64,000 nucleotides of DNA from Ardenticatenaceae bacterium (GCA_011525915.1 WYBM01000021.1:62001-126000); one strand, 5' to 3'; positions 26,661 through 36,186 are shown, counted from the first letter of the stretch. Numbers and translations: made by a program. Notes: a model not told the origin generated them from the sequence alone.

Positions 26661-27215
26661 TTAGTGTTGCCAGAAGCCCAGAGGGTGTTTGTGCCAGAAA
26701 TAGTAGGTGGCGGCGGCCCAGCCAAAGGTACAGCAGATGATGAAGGTCACGGTAACAACCATCGTCTCTACATTTTCGTTGGGCATACCAAACACGGCCG
26801 TGACCAATACCCCTACGGCCATGCCCATAAGGCCCAGCAAAATGCCAGCTAATGCCCCTAAGACCAGGGCTCCCATAAGCCGCCCCTGGCGGTTTTGCTT
26901 TGGCTGCAAACAGGCGCGTAATCCGGACGGAAGTTTGTGCAGGTCTACGTCTGGGTCAATCTGGTACCACTGAATCAGATCATAAAATTGGGCCCGTCTT
27001 TCCGCATTATGAATACTTTCCAAAGAAAGATACATTTCACTTCGATGGTAAACAACGTAATCTGTTAAAGCCGGGTTTCGGCGCAAAGCATTTTCAATTT
27101 GCTGGCGCAGTGTTGGCTGCAGAATACGTAGTACTTTGCGCTGGTCTAACAAGTGGTCAATATCAGCAGGCATAGGCTCAATTTGTGTAGACATCTTTAA
27201 GATCTGCAGGCTCAT
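26661..27215 (-). CDS. Membrane protein with three TM helices, function unknown
   Basis: 184 residues. The N-terminal 105 residues are soluble and helical; three hydrophobic segments follow (GALVLGALAGILLGLMGMAV and two more) before a short HKHPLGFWQH end. I do not recognise a family. ATGs at 27215 (GGGAG upstream) and 27194 are possible. It is convergent with the SGNH gene and divergent from sucC. Confidence 0.55.
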   Translation of the reverse strand: MSLQILKMSTQIEPMPADIDHLLDQRKVLRILQPTLRQQIENALRRNPALTDYVVYHRSEMYLSLESIHNAERRAQFYDLIQWYQIDPDVDLHKLPSGLRACLQPKQNRQGRLMGALVLGALAGILLGLMGMAVGVLVTAVFGMPNENVETMVVTVTFIICCTFGWAAATYYFWHKHPLGFWQH

Positions 27216-27344
27216 GAATATCCATTACTCCCACATCCCGATTTTACCAGTACGATTGTGCCCATTATCAAACAGGGTGTGTGGTTGGTCAACGGGACTA
27301 ATGTCCAATGGGCACGGCCGTTGTTCGCCGCTACCCTTGGCGCG

Positions 27345-27353
27345 TGTTATAAT
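27345..27353 (+). promoter_or_regulatory. Extended -10 promoter of sucCD
   Basis: TG-T-TATAAT (27345-27353): a perfect -10 hexamer (27348-27353) with the extended TG. No good -35 box lies at the standard distance (TTGTTC at 27321 is 21 bases away). The transcript would start near 27360, giving a leader of about 100 bases. Confidence 0.5.
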
Positions 27354-27383
27354 CTTTGGTGCACACCTTGATAATTGAATGGG

Positions 27384-27420
27384 GCGAACGATCAATCTGT
27401 GAGGCGTTCGCTTTTTCTTT
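27384..27420 (+). terminator. Terminator-like hairpin in the sucC leader (possible attenuator)
   Basis: GCGAACG (27384-27390), 14-base loop, CGTTCGC (27405-27411), then TTTTTCTTT. It lies between the extended -10 promoter and sucC, and the gene upstream is on the opposite strand. It could therefore abort sucCD transcription in a regulated way. Confidence 0.5.
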
Positions 27421-27462
27421 GTTACAGAACACAAATCCCCACTATATAAAGGAGACATGTGA

Positions 27463-28608
27463 GTGAATCTGCACGAATACCAGGCAAAACGGTTGTTCGC
27501 AGAACATGGCGTGCCTATTCCTAATGGCAAAATGGCATCTACACCAACGGAAGCGCGGGAGATCGCCAGAGAATTGGGTGGCCGTGTTGTTGTCAAAGCA
27601 CAAGTTCACACTGGCGGGCGTGGTAAGGCCGGCGGTATCAAACTTGCCAATAATCCGAATGAGGCTGAGGCTCAGGCTGGCCGTATCTTGGGTATGGACA
27701 TTAAGGGCTATAAAGTACGTCGGGTATTGATTGACCAGCAAGCCCCTGGTATCAAACAAGAAATTTACCTGGCCGTACTCATTAACCGGGCCGCACGTCG
27801 CCCGATGATTATGGCTTCGGCGGCCGGTGGTATGGACATTGAACAGATAGCGGAAGTAAGCCCAGAGAAGATATTAACAGTGCTTGTTGAACCGGCGCTG
27901 GGGGTACGAGGTTACCAGACAACTTACCTGGCTTCGGCCATGGATTTGCCACGTGATTTGTGGCGTGACTTTCACAAGATCGTGGCCTCTTTGTATGAAT
28001 GTTTTAAAGCCAATGATGCGTCTCTGACGGAAATCAACCCGCTGGTTATTACCGATGACGGTAAACTGCTGGCCCTGGACGGTAAAATGACGATTGATGA
28101 CAATGCCCTCCCTCGGCAGATACGCCTGGCCGAGATGCGAGATGTACAGGAGGAGCCCATTGCAGAACGTGAAGCGCGTCTGACTGGCATTAATTTTATT
28201 CAGTTAGATGGCAATATTGGCTGTATGGTGAATGGCGCCGGGTTGGCCATGACAACCATGGATGTCATTAAGTTGTTTGGCGGTGAGCCGGCTAATTTTC
28301 TGGATATTGGCGGTGGTGCCAAAGCTGAACAGGTGACAACGGCTTTACGCCTTATTTTGTCAGACTCTAAGGTTAAAGCCGTGCTGGTGAACATCTTTGG
28401 GGGCATTACCCGTGGCGATGAAGTGGCCCGGGGGATCATTGAGGCGTTGGCGCAAATTGATACCGATGTGCCCATGATTGTACGCCTGGCCGGCACCAAT
28501 GCCAAAGAAGGCATGGAGATTTTGGCGGAGGCAGAGATGGAAACGGCCGTGACCCTCTCCGATGCGGCCCAAAAAGCCGTCGCCGCAGCCCAGGGAGGTA
28601 ACGCATGA
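27463..28608 (+). CDS. sucC: Succinyl-CoA synthetase, beta subunit
   Basis: 381 residues. N-terminal ATP-grasp region ([33 protein letters not shown]) and C-terminal ligase domain ([31 protein letters not shown]). With SucD it converts succinyl-CoA to succinate while making ATP or GTP in the TCA cycle. It starts at GTG, eight bases after GGAG. An ATG closer to that site is followed at once by TGA (ATGTGAGTG), so a start-stop pair sits on the initiation region. The ATG of sucD overlaps its stop. Confidence 0.97.
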   Translation: MNLHEYQAKRLFAEHGVPIPNGKMASTPTEAREIARELGGRVVVKAQVHTGGRGKAGGIKLANNPNEAEAQAGRILGMDIKGYKVRRVLIDQQAPGIKQEIYLAVLINRAARRPMIMASAAGGMDIEQIAEVSPEKILTVLVEPALGVRGYQTTYLASAMDLPRDLWRDFHKIVASLYECFKANDASLTEINPLVITDDGKLLALDGKMTIDDNALPRQIRLAEMRDVQEEPIAEREARLTGINFIQLDGNIGCMVNGAGLAMTTMDVIKLFGGEPANFLDIGGGAKAEQVTTALRLILSDSKVKAVLVNIFGGITRGDEVARGIIEALAQIDTDVPMIVRLAGTNAKEGMEILAEAEMETAVTLSDAAQKAVAAAQGGNA

Positions 28609-29474
28609 GCATCTTAGTCAACAAAGACACTCGGTTACTGGTTCAGGGTATCACTGGCCGTGAAGGCACATTCCACACCAATCAGATGATGGCTTATGGC
28701 ACAAACGTCATTGGTGGGGTGACACCAGGCAAAGGCGGGCAATGGTTTGAAAGTGACAAAAAGCGGGTGCCCATTTTTGATACCGTCAAAGGAGCTGTAG
28801 AGGCCACCGACGCCAATACAAGCATCATCTTTGTGCCTGCCCGCTTTGCAGTAGATGCTATTTATGAAGCCGCTGATGCCGGCATCAGCCTGATCGTATG
28901 CCTGACAGAGCATATTCCTGTGCTGGACATGATCGCCGCCCGTGCTTATCTGGACACAAAACAGATCACTTTGGTGGGGCCAAATTGTCCTGGCCTGCTG
29001 ACGCCCGGCCAGGCTAAAGTAGGTATCATTCCCGGCAACATCGCCATGCCCGGCAACGTGGGCCTGGTCTCTAAAAGTGGCACACTGACATACGAAGTGG
29101 TGGATGCCCTGACACGCCGTGGTGTGGGTCAGACGACCTGCGTAGGCATTGGCGGCGACCCTATTGGTGGTGTCAGTTTTATAGATATCCTGCAATTGTT
29201 TGAAGATGATGCAGAAACTGAACAGATCATCATGATCGGTGAGATTGGCGGCAACGCAGAAGAACAGGCGGCCGCCTATATTGCCCGAAATATGACCAAG
29301 CGGGTAACTGCCTTCATTGCCGGCCGGACGGCGCCGCCCGGCCGGCGCATGGGTCACGCTGGGGCCATCGTAGAAGGAAATGCGGGCACGGCCGAAGGCA
29401 AAATTGCGGCCCTGCGCCAGGCAGGTGTGACTGTGGCCGACCATCCTGACCAGATTGTAGATTTGATTGTGTAG
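28605..29474 (+). CDS. sucD: Succinyl-CoA synthetase, alpha subunit
   Basis: 289 residues. CoA-binding Rossmann domain ([14 protein letters not shown]) and ligase domain with the phospho-histidine in [13 protein letters not shown]. It carries the phosphohistidine intermediate and pairs with SucC. Coupled to sucC by an ATGA overlap. Its 3' end is followed by a branched hairpin (29474-29513) and an intrinsic terminator (29550-29592). Confidence 0.97.
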   Translation: MSILVNKDTRLLVQGITGREGTFHTNQMMAYGTNVIGGVTPGKGGQWFESDKKRVPIFDTVKGAVEATDANTSIIFVPARFAVDAIYEAADAGISLIVCLTEHIPVLDMIAARAYLDTKQITLVGPNCPGLLTPGQAKVGIIPGNIAMPGNVGLVSKSGTLTYEVVDALTRRGVGQTTCVGIGGDPIGGVSFIDILQLFEDDAETEQIIMIGEIGGNAEEQAAAYIARNMTKRVTAFIAGRTAPPGRRMGHAGAIVEGNAGTAEGKIAALRQAGVTVADHPDQIVDLIV

Positions 29475-29513
29475 GGGCTTCTGCCGGCCCTGAGCAGCCC
29501 TCAGGGTAGCCCC
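29474..29513 (+). other. Branched hairpin just after sucD
   Basis: Outer pairs GGGGCT (29474-29479) with AGCCCC (29508-29513) and inner pairs CCCTGAG (29488-29494) with CTCAGGG (29500-29506). It starts at the last base of the sucD stop. No T-run follows; it may protect the 3' end or help termination further on. Confidence 0.45.
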
Positions 29514-29549
29514 GACGCACTGCAAACGTCGTTATACTGCCAAGTTAGC

Positions 29550-29592
29550 AACGTGAAACGTGATACAGTTATGGTCACGTTTCACGTTTTTT
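29550..29592 (+). terminator. Intrinsic terminator of sucCD
   Basis: Perfect 14-pair stem AACGTGAAACGTGA (29550-29563) / TCACGTTTCACGTT (29575-29588) with an 11-base loop, running into six T. It ends four bases before the start of the next gene. Confidence 0.85.
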
Positions 29593-29595
29593 ATA

Positions 29596-31929
29596 ATGAC
29601 CCGATTAAACGCATTTTTACGCCGGGTAGACCCCGGCTTTTTTGTGGTGTTGGTGATTGCCTTTCTGGTCATTTGGCCGTTTGTCAGCCGGCCGAGCCTG
29701 CCGATGGAAACGGACGCAGAATTGCACATCTTTCGCCTGCATGAACTGGGGTTACTGGTGCGCGGTGGCGACTATTACCCGCGGTGGGCGCCCAACTTTT
29801 ATCATGGCTACGGCTACCCCATCTTTAATTACTATGCCCCCCTGACGTATTATGTAGGATTGTTATTTGAAGTGTGGCCCCTTTTTGATGCCGTGGCGGC
29901 GGTGAAGGCGGTGTTTATCATAGGGCTGCTGGCCGCGGCGTTGGGCATGTATGGCTTTGTGCGTGATAACTGGGGGCGCAGTGCCGGTTTTGTGGCCGCG
30001 GCGGTATATATTTATGCGCCTTATGTGCAATATGTGGACCCGCATGCCCGCGGTGTGATGCCAGAGTCTTTTAGTCTGGGTCTGTTTCCGTTGGTGTTAT
30101 GGGCGTTAGACAGCGTACGGCGGGGTGGGGGAGCGTGGGTGTGGCTCACGGCCGTGTGGCTTACGGCGGCTGTCATCCTGACCCATAACCTCATGGCCTT
30201 GCTCTTTTTTGGCCTGCTGTTAGCCTGGGTTGTCTGGCAGCTTTTGATGGGAGGAGGGCGGTTTGGTACAGGACCCACGGCCGGCCGAGCCACCCACCTT
30301 TTCGCGGCACTGGGCCTGGGCCTGGGTGTGGCGGCCTTCTTCTGGCTGCCTGTTTATCTAGAGCGGAATGCCATTACGCTCAACACCCTCATTGGTCAGA
30401 ACGATAATTATGATTTTCATACCCATTTCTTGTCGCTGGGAGAGATGTTGGCCTGGTCACCCTGGTTGGATTGGGGGGCCTCTGAACCCGCCTTTCGCTT
30501 TAATTTGGGTGTGGCCCAATGGCTGTTGGGCGGGGCAGGTATTGTCCTGTGGTTAAGGCGCCGGGTGCAGCATGGTACGCAGGTAGCCTTTTTTGCCCTG
30601 GCTCTGGCCACGCTGCTGTTTTTGATGCTGCCCATGTCTACGCCGGTATGGGAGGCGCTGCCTTTTATGCCTTTTTTTCAGTTTCCCTGGCGGCTGCTTG
30701 GCCCGGCGGCGGCTATGTGTGCGGTGCTGGCCGGTGCCGGTACGGAAGCCCTTATCACCATCTTGTCGCCCCGGTGCGGCGCCTGGGTCACGGCCGTGTT
30801 TGTGGCTTTCACGCTTCTCTTAAGCCTGCCCATGAGCCAGCCTGCCCTCTGGGGGGATTTTGGCGAGGTGAACACGCTGCGCATGACATTGATCGAAAAC
30901 ACTGGGCGCTGGCTGGGTACAACATCTACTGCCGATTATGTACCGGCCACGGTAGACACTGTGCCCGCGCGCAAAGGCAGTGTGGTGGGCCCCGTAGCCG
31001 AAGGGAAACCGATGGACAGGGTAAATTATGAGACGCTGCCGGCCGAGGTAACCATTCAGACAGAGGTGATACGGCCGCTGCACACCCGGTATCTGATGAC
31101 GACACCTCGTTTTAAGCGGCTGCGCCTATACCTGTTTGACTTCCCTGGCTGGCAGGTGCGGATTGATGGCCGGATTGTAGAGACAGAACTGGGACGGCCC
31201 GATGGATTTATGGTTATTCCTGTGCCTGCTGGGCAGCACGTAATAGACGTGGCATTTGGGACCACCCCGGCGCGAACGGTGGCCGCCGTGATCACGGCCG
31301 GGTCACTGCTGCTGACCATGGGGGCAGCCCTGGTACGCTGGCGCCGGCAAAAGATGGAGCCCGCAGCGCAGCCGCTAACGTTCCCCCCGGCACTGTCCCG
31401 CCCTGATAGGTGGACGCTGGGGGCTGCATTATGGGTGACGGCCGTGGCCATCTTGCTGCTGGAACCCGCCGGTATTTTGCATGACAGTTCATCAGGTTTT
31501 GTGGCGGAGCCGGCCCAAACAGACATTTGGGCGGACTTTGGTGAGCAGATTGCTCTAATCGGCTACACGGCGCCACGGGTCACGGCCGTGCCTGGGGATG
31601 TTATTCCTCTTACCCTGTACTGGAAGGCCCAAAATGAGATGCGTATAAACTTCCAGGCTTTTGTGCATGTGCTGGCGCCCGATGGCACTCTGATGACCCA
31701 GTCACATAAGCTTAACCCGGGTGATTTTCCTACAAAGTGGTGGCCGCTGGATAAGTATGTGCTTGACGCGCATACGCTGGTTTTGCCGGCGGATATGCCA
31801 CCAGGGGAGTATGTTGTCACGACCGGGTTATGGGTGCAGTCTGAGGGGTGGCGGCTGCCTTTGCTGGAAGATGGTGAGCAAGTGGGAGATAATGTGGTCT
31901 TGTTCAGGCTGACGGTTAGAGCGAAGTAG
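29596..31929 (+). CDS. Large membrane protein, PTPS-related / GT-C-like
   Basis: About 777 residues with a dozen or more TM helices. The N-terminal pattern METDAELHIFRLHELG and YYPRWAPNFYHGYGYPIFNY matches membrane proteins of the 6-pyruvoyl-tetrahydropterin-synthase-related family (PF10131), which resemble GT-C glycosyltransferases with an acidic motif in the first outer loop. The C-terminus carries a beta-rich extracytoplasmic part (VPGDVIPLTLYWKAQNEMR). The ATG at 29596 is preferred because an earlier GTG (29560) lies inside the terminator stem. No ribosome site is visible, so the start may be leaderless or further in. Confidence 0.7.
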   Translation: MTRLNAFLRRVDPGFFVVLVIAFLVIWPFVSRPSLPMETDAELHIFRLHELGLLVRGGDYYPRWAPNFYHGYGYPIFNYYAPLTYYVGLLFEVWPLFDAVAAVKAVFIIGLLAAALGMYGFVRDNWGRSAGFVAAAVYIYAPYVQYVDPHARGVMPESFSLGLFPLVLWALDSVRRGGGAWVWLTAVWLTAAVILTHNLMALLFFGLLLAWVVWQLLMGGGRFGTGPTAGRATHLFAALGLGLGVAAFFWLPVYLERNAITLNTLIGQNDNYDFHTHFLSLGEMLAWSPWLDWGASEPAFRFNLGVAQWLLGGAGIVLWLRRRVQHGTQVAFFALALATLLFLMLPMSTPVWEALPFMPFFQFPWRLLGPAAAMCAVLAGAGTEALITILSPRCGAWVTAVFVAFTLLLSLPMSQPALWGDFGEVNTLRMTLIENTGRWLGTTSTADYVPATVDTVPARKGSVVGPVAEGKPMDRVNYETLPAEVTIQTEVIRPLHTRYLMTTPRFKRLRLYLFDFPGWQVRIDGRIVETELGRPDGFMVIPVPAGQHVIDVAFGTTPARTVAAVITAGSLLLTMGAALVRWRRQKMEPAAQPLTFPPALSRPDRWTLGAALWVTAVAILLLEPAGILHDSSSGFVAEPAQTDIWADFGEQIALIGYTAPRVTAVPGDVIPLTLYWKAQNEMRINFQAFVHVLAPDGTLMTQSHKLNPGDFPTKWWPLDKYVLDAHTLVLPADMPPGEYVVTTGLWVQSEGWRLPLLEDGEQVGDNVVLFRLTVRAK

Positions 31930-31941
31930 AGGCGATTTGTC

Positions 31942-32490
31942 ATGCGTGTGATTGGCGGCAAAGCTAAAGGGCGTAGGCTCAAACGGGTTCCCGGTGACAG
32001 TACCCGGCCAATTATGGACCGGGTGAAGGAAAGCCTGTTTAATATTCTAGGTGATATAGCTGGTGAGCGCTGGTTAGATTTGTTTGCCGGGACGGGGCAG
32101 GTGGGCATTGAAGCTTTAAGCCGGGGAGCGGCAGAAGTGGTGTTTATTGATAAGATGCGCCCGGCGATCATCACTATTCAAGATAATTTACGGCAGACCC
32201 GGTTAGCACAGAGCGCGGAAGTGGTGCAGATGGATGCTTTTGCTTATTTACGGCAGCCATCCTCACGGCCGTTTGACCTGATTTACGTGGCCCCGCCACA
32301 GTACCGGGGTCTTTGGGTAGATGTGCTGAAGGTGTTGGCGGCACGGCCGTTAACATACCTTACTCCGCCGGGCATTGTGGTGGTGCAGATCGACCCGAAA
32401 GAATATGAAGAAGTAACGTTGACCGGGCTGGCCTTGTATGACAGCCGCCAGTACGGTAACACCCGTCTTTGTTTTTATGAGATCGCATGA
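31942..32490 (+). CDS. rsmD: RsmD-like 16S rRNA (guanine-N2) methyltransferase, altered catalytic motif
   Basis: 182 residues, full length. MRVIGGKAKGRRL at the N-terminus, RPIMDRVKESLFNIL, and the SAM-binding LDLFAGTGQVGIEALSRGA are typical of RsmD, which methylates G966 of 16S rRNA. The catalytic motif IV, normally DPPY/DPPF, reads VAPPQY at 116-121: the acidic residue and the aromatic are both replaced. It follows the membrane-protein gene by 12 bases and is convergent with the gene at 32504. Confidence 0.85.
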   Translation: MRVIGGKAKGRRLKRVPGDSTRPIMDRVKESLFNILGDIAGERWLDLFAGTGQVGIEALSRGAAEVVFIDKMRPAIITIQDNLRQTRLAQSAEVVQMDAFAYLRQPSSRPFDLIYVAPPQYRGLWVDVLKVLAARPLTYLTPPGIVVVQIDPKEYEEVTLTGLALYDSRQYGNTRLCFYEIA

Positions 32491-32503
32491 GATGGCACCT
32501 TGG

Positions 32504-33304
32504 CTAATGTTCCAACGTCACCTGGATGGCACATTGATAAGCCTCGATCTGGCTGGCATCAAAAGCCACCAGCCGGATGATGTAGGGGCCTGGTTCCCAT
32601 TGGCTCAAATTGACACTTCCCAGCAGCCCATCGGAAACGGGTTGTTGGATGACCCGGCCTAACAAAGATGCCCATTGACCGTTGGTTTGGGGACCATTAG
32701 CTTCCAGCGTGTAACCACCAAAATCAGGTGTGTTTACCGTGCCAAAAAACTCGATGGCATCAATAACCACAGAACCATTACGCGGTTCGCTAATGGTGAT
32801 TTGTAAGTTACAGCCGACGACAGCGGTAGGAATAACAACGGCCGTTGCTTCAGGCGCTGTAATAGTCACACTCTCGGTTACGCTTTCTGTAGCTGTGAGG
32901 GGAACGCTGACTGGGGGAATGCCCGGCTGCGCCGCCAGGGTGATGGTGGGGGCCAGGGGGGGGGTGGCTGTAGCAGTGGGCACGGCCAGAGGCGGAGGGG
33001 CAGAAAGCGGTGTGCGCACCGGATTTGGTGTGGGGGTGGGTGGTTGTAATAAGCCGGCTGGCAAGGTGGGGGCAATACGTAGGTTTACATAAAAGACGGT
33101 CAGAATAACGGCCGTCAGGGTGAGAATAAGCAGGGCCGCATTATTTCGTAATTGTGAGCCTCGCTCACGTTCCAGGCCAAAAACAGCGCGCTGTAAAAGG
33201 CGCCGTGACCGCAGGTACTCGCTGATATACCATACCAACCCCAAAGACGCCAGGATAAGGATCCAGACATCGTTGCGGAGGATGAAGACGTAAATTCTAT
33301 CCAT
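32504..33304 (-). CDS. Membrane-anchored protein with Pro-rich linker and beta domain, function unknown
   Basis: 266 residues. Two TM helices near the N-terminus (about 9-28 and 55-75), a Pro/Ala/Thr-rich stretch (about 85-160), and a C-terminal domain (CNLQITISEPRNGS, GTVNTPDFGGYTLEAN, GPYIIRLVAFDA) that looks like an immunoglobulin-like beta sandwich. The family is not recognised. The composition is like other exported proteins of this window. Confidence 0.6.
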   Translation of the reverse strand: MDRIYVFILRNDVWILILASLGLVWYISEYLRSRRLLQRAVFGLERERGSQLRNNAALLILTLTAVILTVFYVNLRIAPTLPAGLLQPPTPTPNPVRTPLSAPPPLAVPTATATPPLAPTITLAAQPGIPPVSVPLTATESVTESVTITAPEATAVVIPTAVVGCNLQITISEPRNGSVVIDAIEFFGTVNTPDFGGYTLEANGPQTNGQWASLLGRVIQQPVSDGLLGSVNLSQWEPGPYIIRLVAFDASQIEAYQCAIQVTLEH

Positions 33305-33396
33305 GAAGCAAGTTTGGCCAAAGCGTAAACGTTCTAGAGCTTACATGAGTTTTCCGCATTTTCACTACGGGTTTGCCATCTTGCAAACTTGCATAC

Positions 33397-34236
33397 TCAT
33401 AGTCTTTGTAGGAGGCCGCGTATGACGGCCATTAAGTGGGGAATAATTTGTTGGCCAGTTTCTAAGACTTCTGCGTGGGTGACAACGGTATCTGGTTTGG
33501 GATCGGGGTCTGCCTTGTTTGTAATGGAAGAGATGCCCAGGACGCGCATGCCGCCGTGACGGGCAACCACTACTTCTGACGCGGTGGACATGCCCACGGC
33601 ATCGACGCCTACTGTACGCAAAAAGCGCAGTTCGGCCGGGGTCTCAAAACTAGGGCCAGCCACATGCCCGTACACACCTTCCTGCAGGGCAAAACCGTTG
33701 GACCGGGCTACTTCATGAGCTATCTGGCGTAGTTCAGGATCATAGGGGTGGGTCATATCGGGAAAGCGAGGGCCCAAAGTGTCATCATTGGGGCCGCGCA
33801 GGGGGTTATAGCCACCGATCCCTACAAAGTTGATGTGATCACTGATGAGCATGAGGTCGCCGGGATTAAACTCGCTGTTTATGCCGCCGGCGGCGTTGGT
33901 CACAATCACGGTTGTCACCCCCAGGGCACGCATGACGCGCATGGGCAAGGTGATCTGCTGCATGGAATAGCCTTCATAAAAATGAGCCCGCCCCTGCTGT
34001 ACAATAACCGTTTGCCCTTCTAACAAGCCAATAACCAGGCGACCGCTATGACCGCTGACCGTGGAAACGGGCCAATGAGGGATCTTTGTGTAAGGGATGA
34101 TCTCGGGGTTTTCTACGGCGTCAGCCAGGGCATTCAGCCCTGACCCTAGCACCAGGCCAACAGATGGCCGATGAGCGGTCATCTGTTGGACGGCCGTGGC
34201 CGCTTCTTGAATGTGTGTCTGGGTGATATTGTCCAT
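33397..34236 (-). CDS. punA: Purine nucleoside phosphorylase
   Basis: 279 residues, trimeric PNP family: VGLVLGSGLNALAD (phosphate site), VSGHSGRLVIG, TNAAGGINSEFNPGDLMLI, GPSFETPAELRFL and the Ser/Thr and Asn of SSITNKADP. It splits inosine and guanosine to base and ribose-1-phosphate for salvage. The ATG at 34236 has AGGGAT upstream; a longer frame to 34266 exists but lacks support. Confidence 0.95.
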   Translation of the reverse strand: MDNITQTHIQEAATAVQQMTAHRPSVGLVLGSGLNALADAVENPEIIPYTKIPHWPVSTVSGHSGRLVIGLLEGQTVIVQQGRAHFYEGYSMQQITLPMRVMRALGVTTVIVTNAAGGINSEFNPGDLMLISDHINFVGIGGYNPLRGPNDDTLGPRFPDMTHPYDPELRQIAHEVARSNGFALQEGVYGHVAGPSFETPAELRFLRTVGVDAVGMSTASEVVVARHGGMRVLGISSITNKADPDPKPDTVVTHAEVLETGQQIIPHLMAVIRGLLQRL

Positions 34237-34318
34237 TGGCGTATCCCTGGCAGGATAGGGGCTCAACCATAAGCCCGCAAGAACCGGTTAATAAAGCTAC
34301 CTTATCATAAATGGCTGA

Positions 34319-35242
34319 TCAAGAGGCACTGACGACGGCCACTTCTTCTACGATTTCCTCATGGCTGATTTCTTCTTCAAGGGCGTCATCATCCAAGTGG
34401 GTATAAATTTGGGTCGTAGAAATATTGGCATGGCCCAAAAGCTTTTGCACTTCTTGTAAATTTGAGCCACCGTGGAGTTTATGTGCCGCAAAACTATGCC
34501 GCAGTGTATGTGGCGTAACGGCCGTTTTTAAGTCGGCCTGTTTCGCATATGCTTTAATAATGAGCCACAATCCCTGGCGTGTCAGTTGCTGCCCCCGATG
34601 GTTAAGAAACAAAGCCTTTTCATCTTTGTCTTTTACCAGGTACGGCCGTCCCTCTTCCAGATAGAGCGACAATATCTGGCGGGTCTGATCATCAAATGGT
34701 AATTCGCGGATGGTGTCATCTTTACCAGGGCAATACAGTTGAGATTTTTCCATATCTATATCTTCAAGTTGGAGCGATACAACCTCTGTTACCCGCATGC
34801 CCGTAGCGTAAAGCATATTCAGCAGGGCAGTATCACGCAGGTTCTTGGGAGATTTTTTATGGGTAGGGGCGGCCAACAGGTGGTCTACCTCCTGGAAAGT
34901 TAACGTTTGCGGCAGCCGTTTCTTCACCTTTGGTGAATCTACCTGGGTTGTGGGGTTTTCAGGAATATAGTTGTGTTCATGTAGATAGTTAAAAAAGGAT
35001 TTTACGGCCGCTACCTTGCGGGCAACGGACGAAGACGCATAAGGTTGTTCCTTCATGTACTCCACATAGTCGTGAACCATGTCAGGCGTGACATCATCCC
35101 AACCACGAATGCCAGCATAATTGCCGTTCTGCAAGAACCTGACAAACTGGTTGAGATCGTTTTTATATGCCGCCGTCGTATTATTGGAGTAGTTGTACTC
35201 TTCCTGCAAATAATCAAGAAAGGCGAGCAACTGTTCATCCAT
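34319..35242 (-). CDS. Tyrosine recombinase XerC/XerD type
   Basis: 307 residues: SAM-like N-terminal DNA-binding domain and the catalytic domain with Arg150 (ATGMRVTEV), Lys174 (CPGKDD), His245 and Arg248 (HTLRHSFA), His271 (LGHANIS) and nucleophile Tyr280. All catalytic residues are present. Xer enzymes resolve chromosome dimers at dif. The ATG at 35242 is set by AAGGAG nine bases upstream. No phage genes, second recombinase or obvious att repeats are nearby, so a housekeeping role is more likely than an integrase. Confidence 0.88.
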   Translation of the reverse strand: MDEQLLAFLDYLQEEYNYSNNTTAAYKNDLNQFVRFLQNGNYAGIRGWDDVTPDMVHDYVEYMKEQPYASSSVARKVAAVKSFFNYLHEHNYIPENPTTQVDSPKVKKRLPQTLTFQEVDHLLAAPTHKKSPKNLRDTALLNMLYATGMRVTEVVSLQLEDIDMEKSQLYCPGKDDTIRELPFDDQTRQILSLYLEEGRPYLVKDKDEKALFLNHRGQQLTRQGLWLIIKAYAKQADLKTAVTPHTLRHSFAAHKLHGGSNLQEVQKLLGHANISTTQIYTHLDDDALEEEISHEEIVEEVAVVSAS

Positions 35243-35685
35243 CCCCTGCGACTCCTTACGAATGTAAAGCGGTGCACCACACACCATACATTCGTGTAGC
35301 AAAATTGGCGGGCTGAATCACCATAACAATGCCATAGCTTTTTTGACGAGGTAACTTATCTCTTTTGATTACATTAATGTCGATGCAGAAGCCATTAAAC
35401 AGAGGATATTGTTATTAGGCCGACTGTAATCTAAGATTATGTAAGTTAAAATCATGAGCATTATAGCAATTACTTTGCATAAGATCAAATATGAATCAAC
35501 ATAAAATGGTGAAATTGGTACTATACGAATCTTGGGTCCGTTTGGCGCTTAGGGAAGGCCCGGTCAGGCAGGCCCCCGCAGTCGGTGAAAAGTTTAGTAG
35601 AACGTGGTAGGATAGGGGCCTATGAGGGGTGGCATGCTTGCAAAAACCCATAACATAACCTGTACAGAAGTTGAGTTTATTACCC
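35243..35685. other. AT-rich intergenic region, no gene seen
   Basis: 443 bases between the divergent xer and TPR genes, the longest gene-free stretch. The part 35303-35520 is clearly more AT-rich than its surroundings; 35540-35640 is GC-rich and contains imperfect GGCCC/GGGCC arms. No tRNA, SRP, 6S, tmRNA or RNase P signature was found. A weak -35/-10 pair (TTGTTA, 17 bases, TAAGAT, near 35410) may be fortuitous. Confidence 0.5.
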
Positions 35686-36186
35686 ATGACAAAACAACGC
35701 ACACCGCCTAAAAGCCGATTTGAAGCCCATTTTCGGCGCGGTACAGAGCTTTTGCACCAGGGCAAGGCCACAGAGGCTTTGCCCTTATTAGAAAAGGCAT
35801 ATGAGCTAAAGCCAGATCATATAGATACGGCCATGAACCTTAGCGGCGCTTATATTCTTACCAATAAATGGCGCCGGGCAGTGCCAGTTCTGGAGGCTCT
35901 CACTGCCGCTTACCCCCATAATGCCATGATCTGGACCAATCTGGGGGCGGCTTATTTAGGCAACCCGGTATTGGCCAGTGATGATGATCAGCGGAAGGCA
36001 ATTGCAGCTTTTGAACAGGCGCTGGTTATGGACCCGGCGGCACCTAACGTGGCTTACAACATTGGGCTCATTTACCGTGATCGGCGTGATGATGAGCAGG
36101 CCATTGCCTGGTTTAAACGTGCTTTACAGGCAAACCCTCATGATCAGGATGCACAGAATTTAATACGGCGCCTGGGGGGCCAGTGA
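35686..36186 (+). CDS. TPR-repeat protein
   Basis: About 166 residues with three to four tetratricopeptide repeats (FRRGTELLHQGKATEALPLL, AMNLSGAYILTNKWRRAVPV, VAYNIGLIYRDRRDDEQAIA). No signal peptide or TM helix, so a cytoplasmic scaffold is likely. Partner unknown. The ATG at 35686 is preferred to an in-frame TTG at 35671. UGPase follows after 28 bases. Confidence 0.8.
   Translation: MTKQRTPPKSRFEAHFRRGTELLHQGKATEALPLLEKAYELKPDHIDTAMNLSGAYILTNKWRRAVPVLEALTAAYPHNAMIWTNLGAAYLGNPVLASDDDQRKAIAAFEQALVMDPAAPNVAYNIGLIYRDRRDDEQAIAWFKRALQANPHDQDAQNLIRRLGGQ

Noticed and set aside
29560..29595. GTG start extending the PTPS-related gene upstream
   Set aside because: It lies inside the perfect terminator stem of sucCD, and the added residues are encoded by the stem itself.
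33308..33392. GCAAGTTTG and CAAACTTGC as ends of a mobile element before punA
   Set aside because: Nine-base arms 67 bases apart with no repeat copy elsewhere; too weak to support an element.
34319..35242. Integrase of a prophage or island
   Set aside because: No phage, mobilisation or cargo genes and no flanking direct repeats; the sequence fits chromosomal XerC/XerD.
35530..35650. GC-rich stretch with CCCGGTCAGGCAGGCCC resembling the SRP RNA core
   Set aside because: The conserved order GGTCAGG...CGGAAGG...AGCAGCC is not present on either strand and no long enclosing stem forms.
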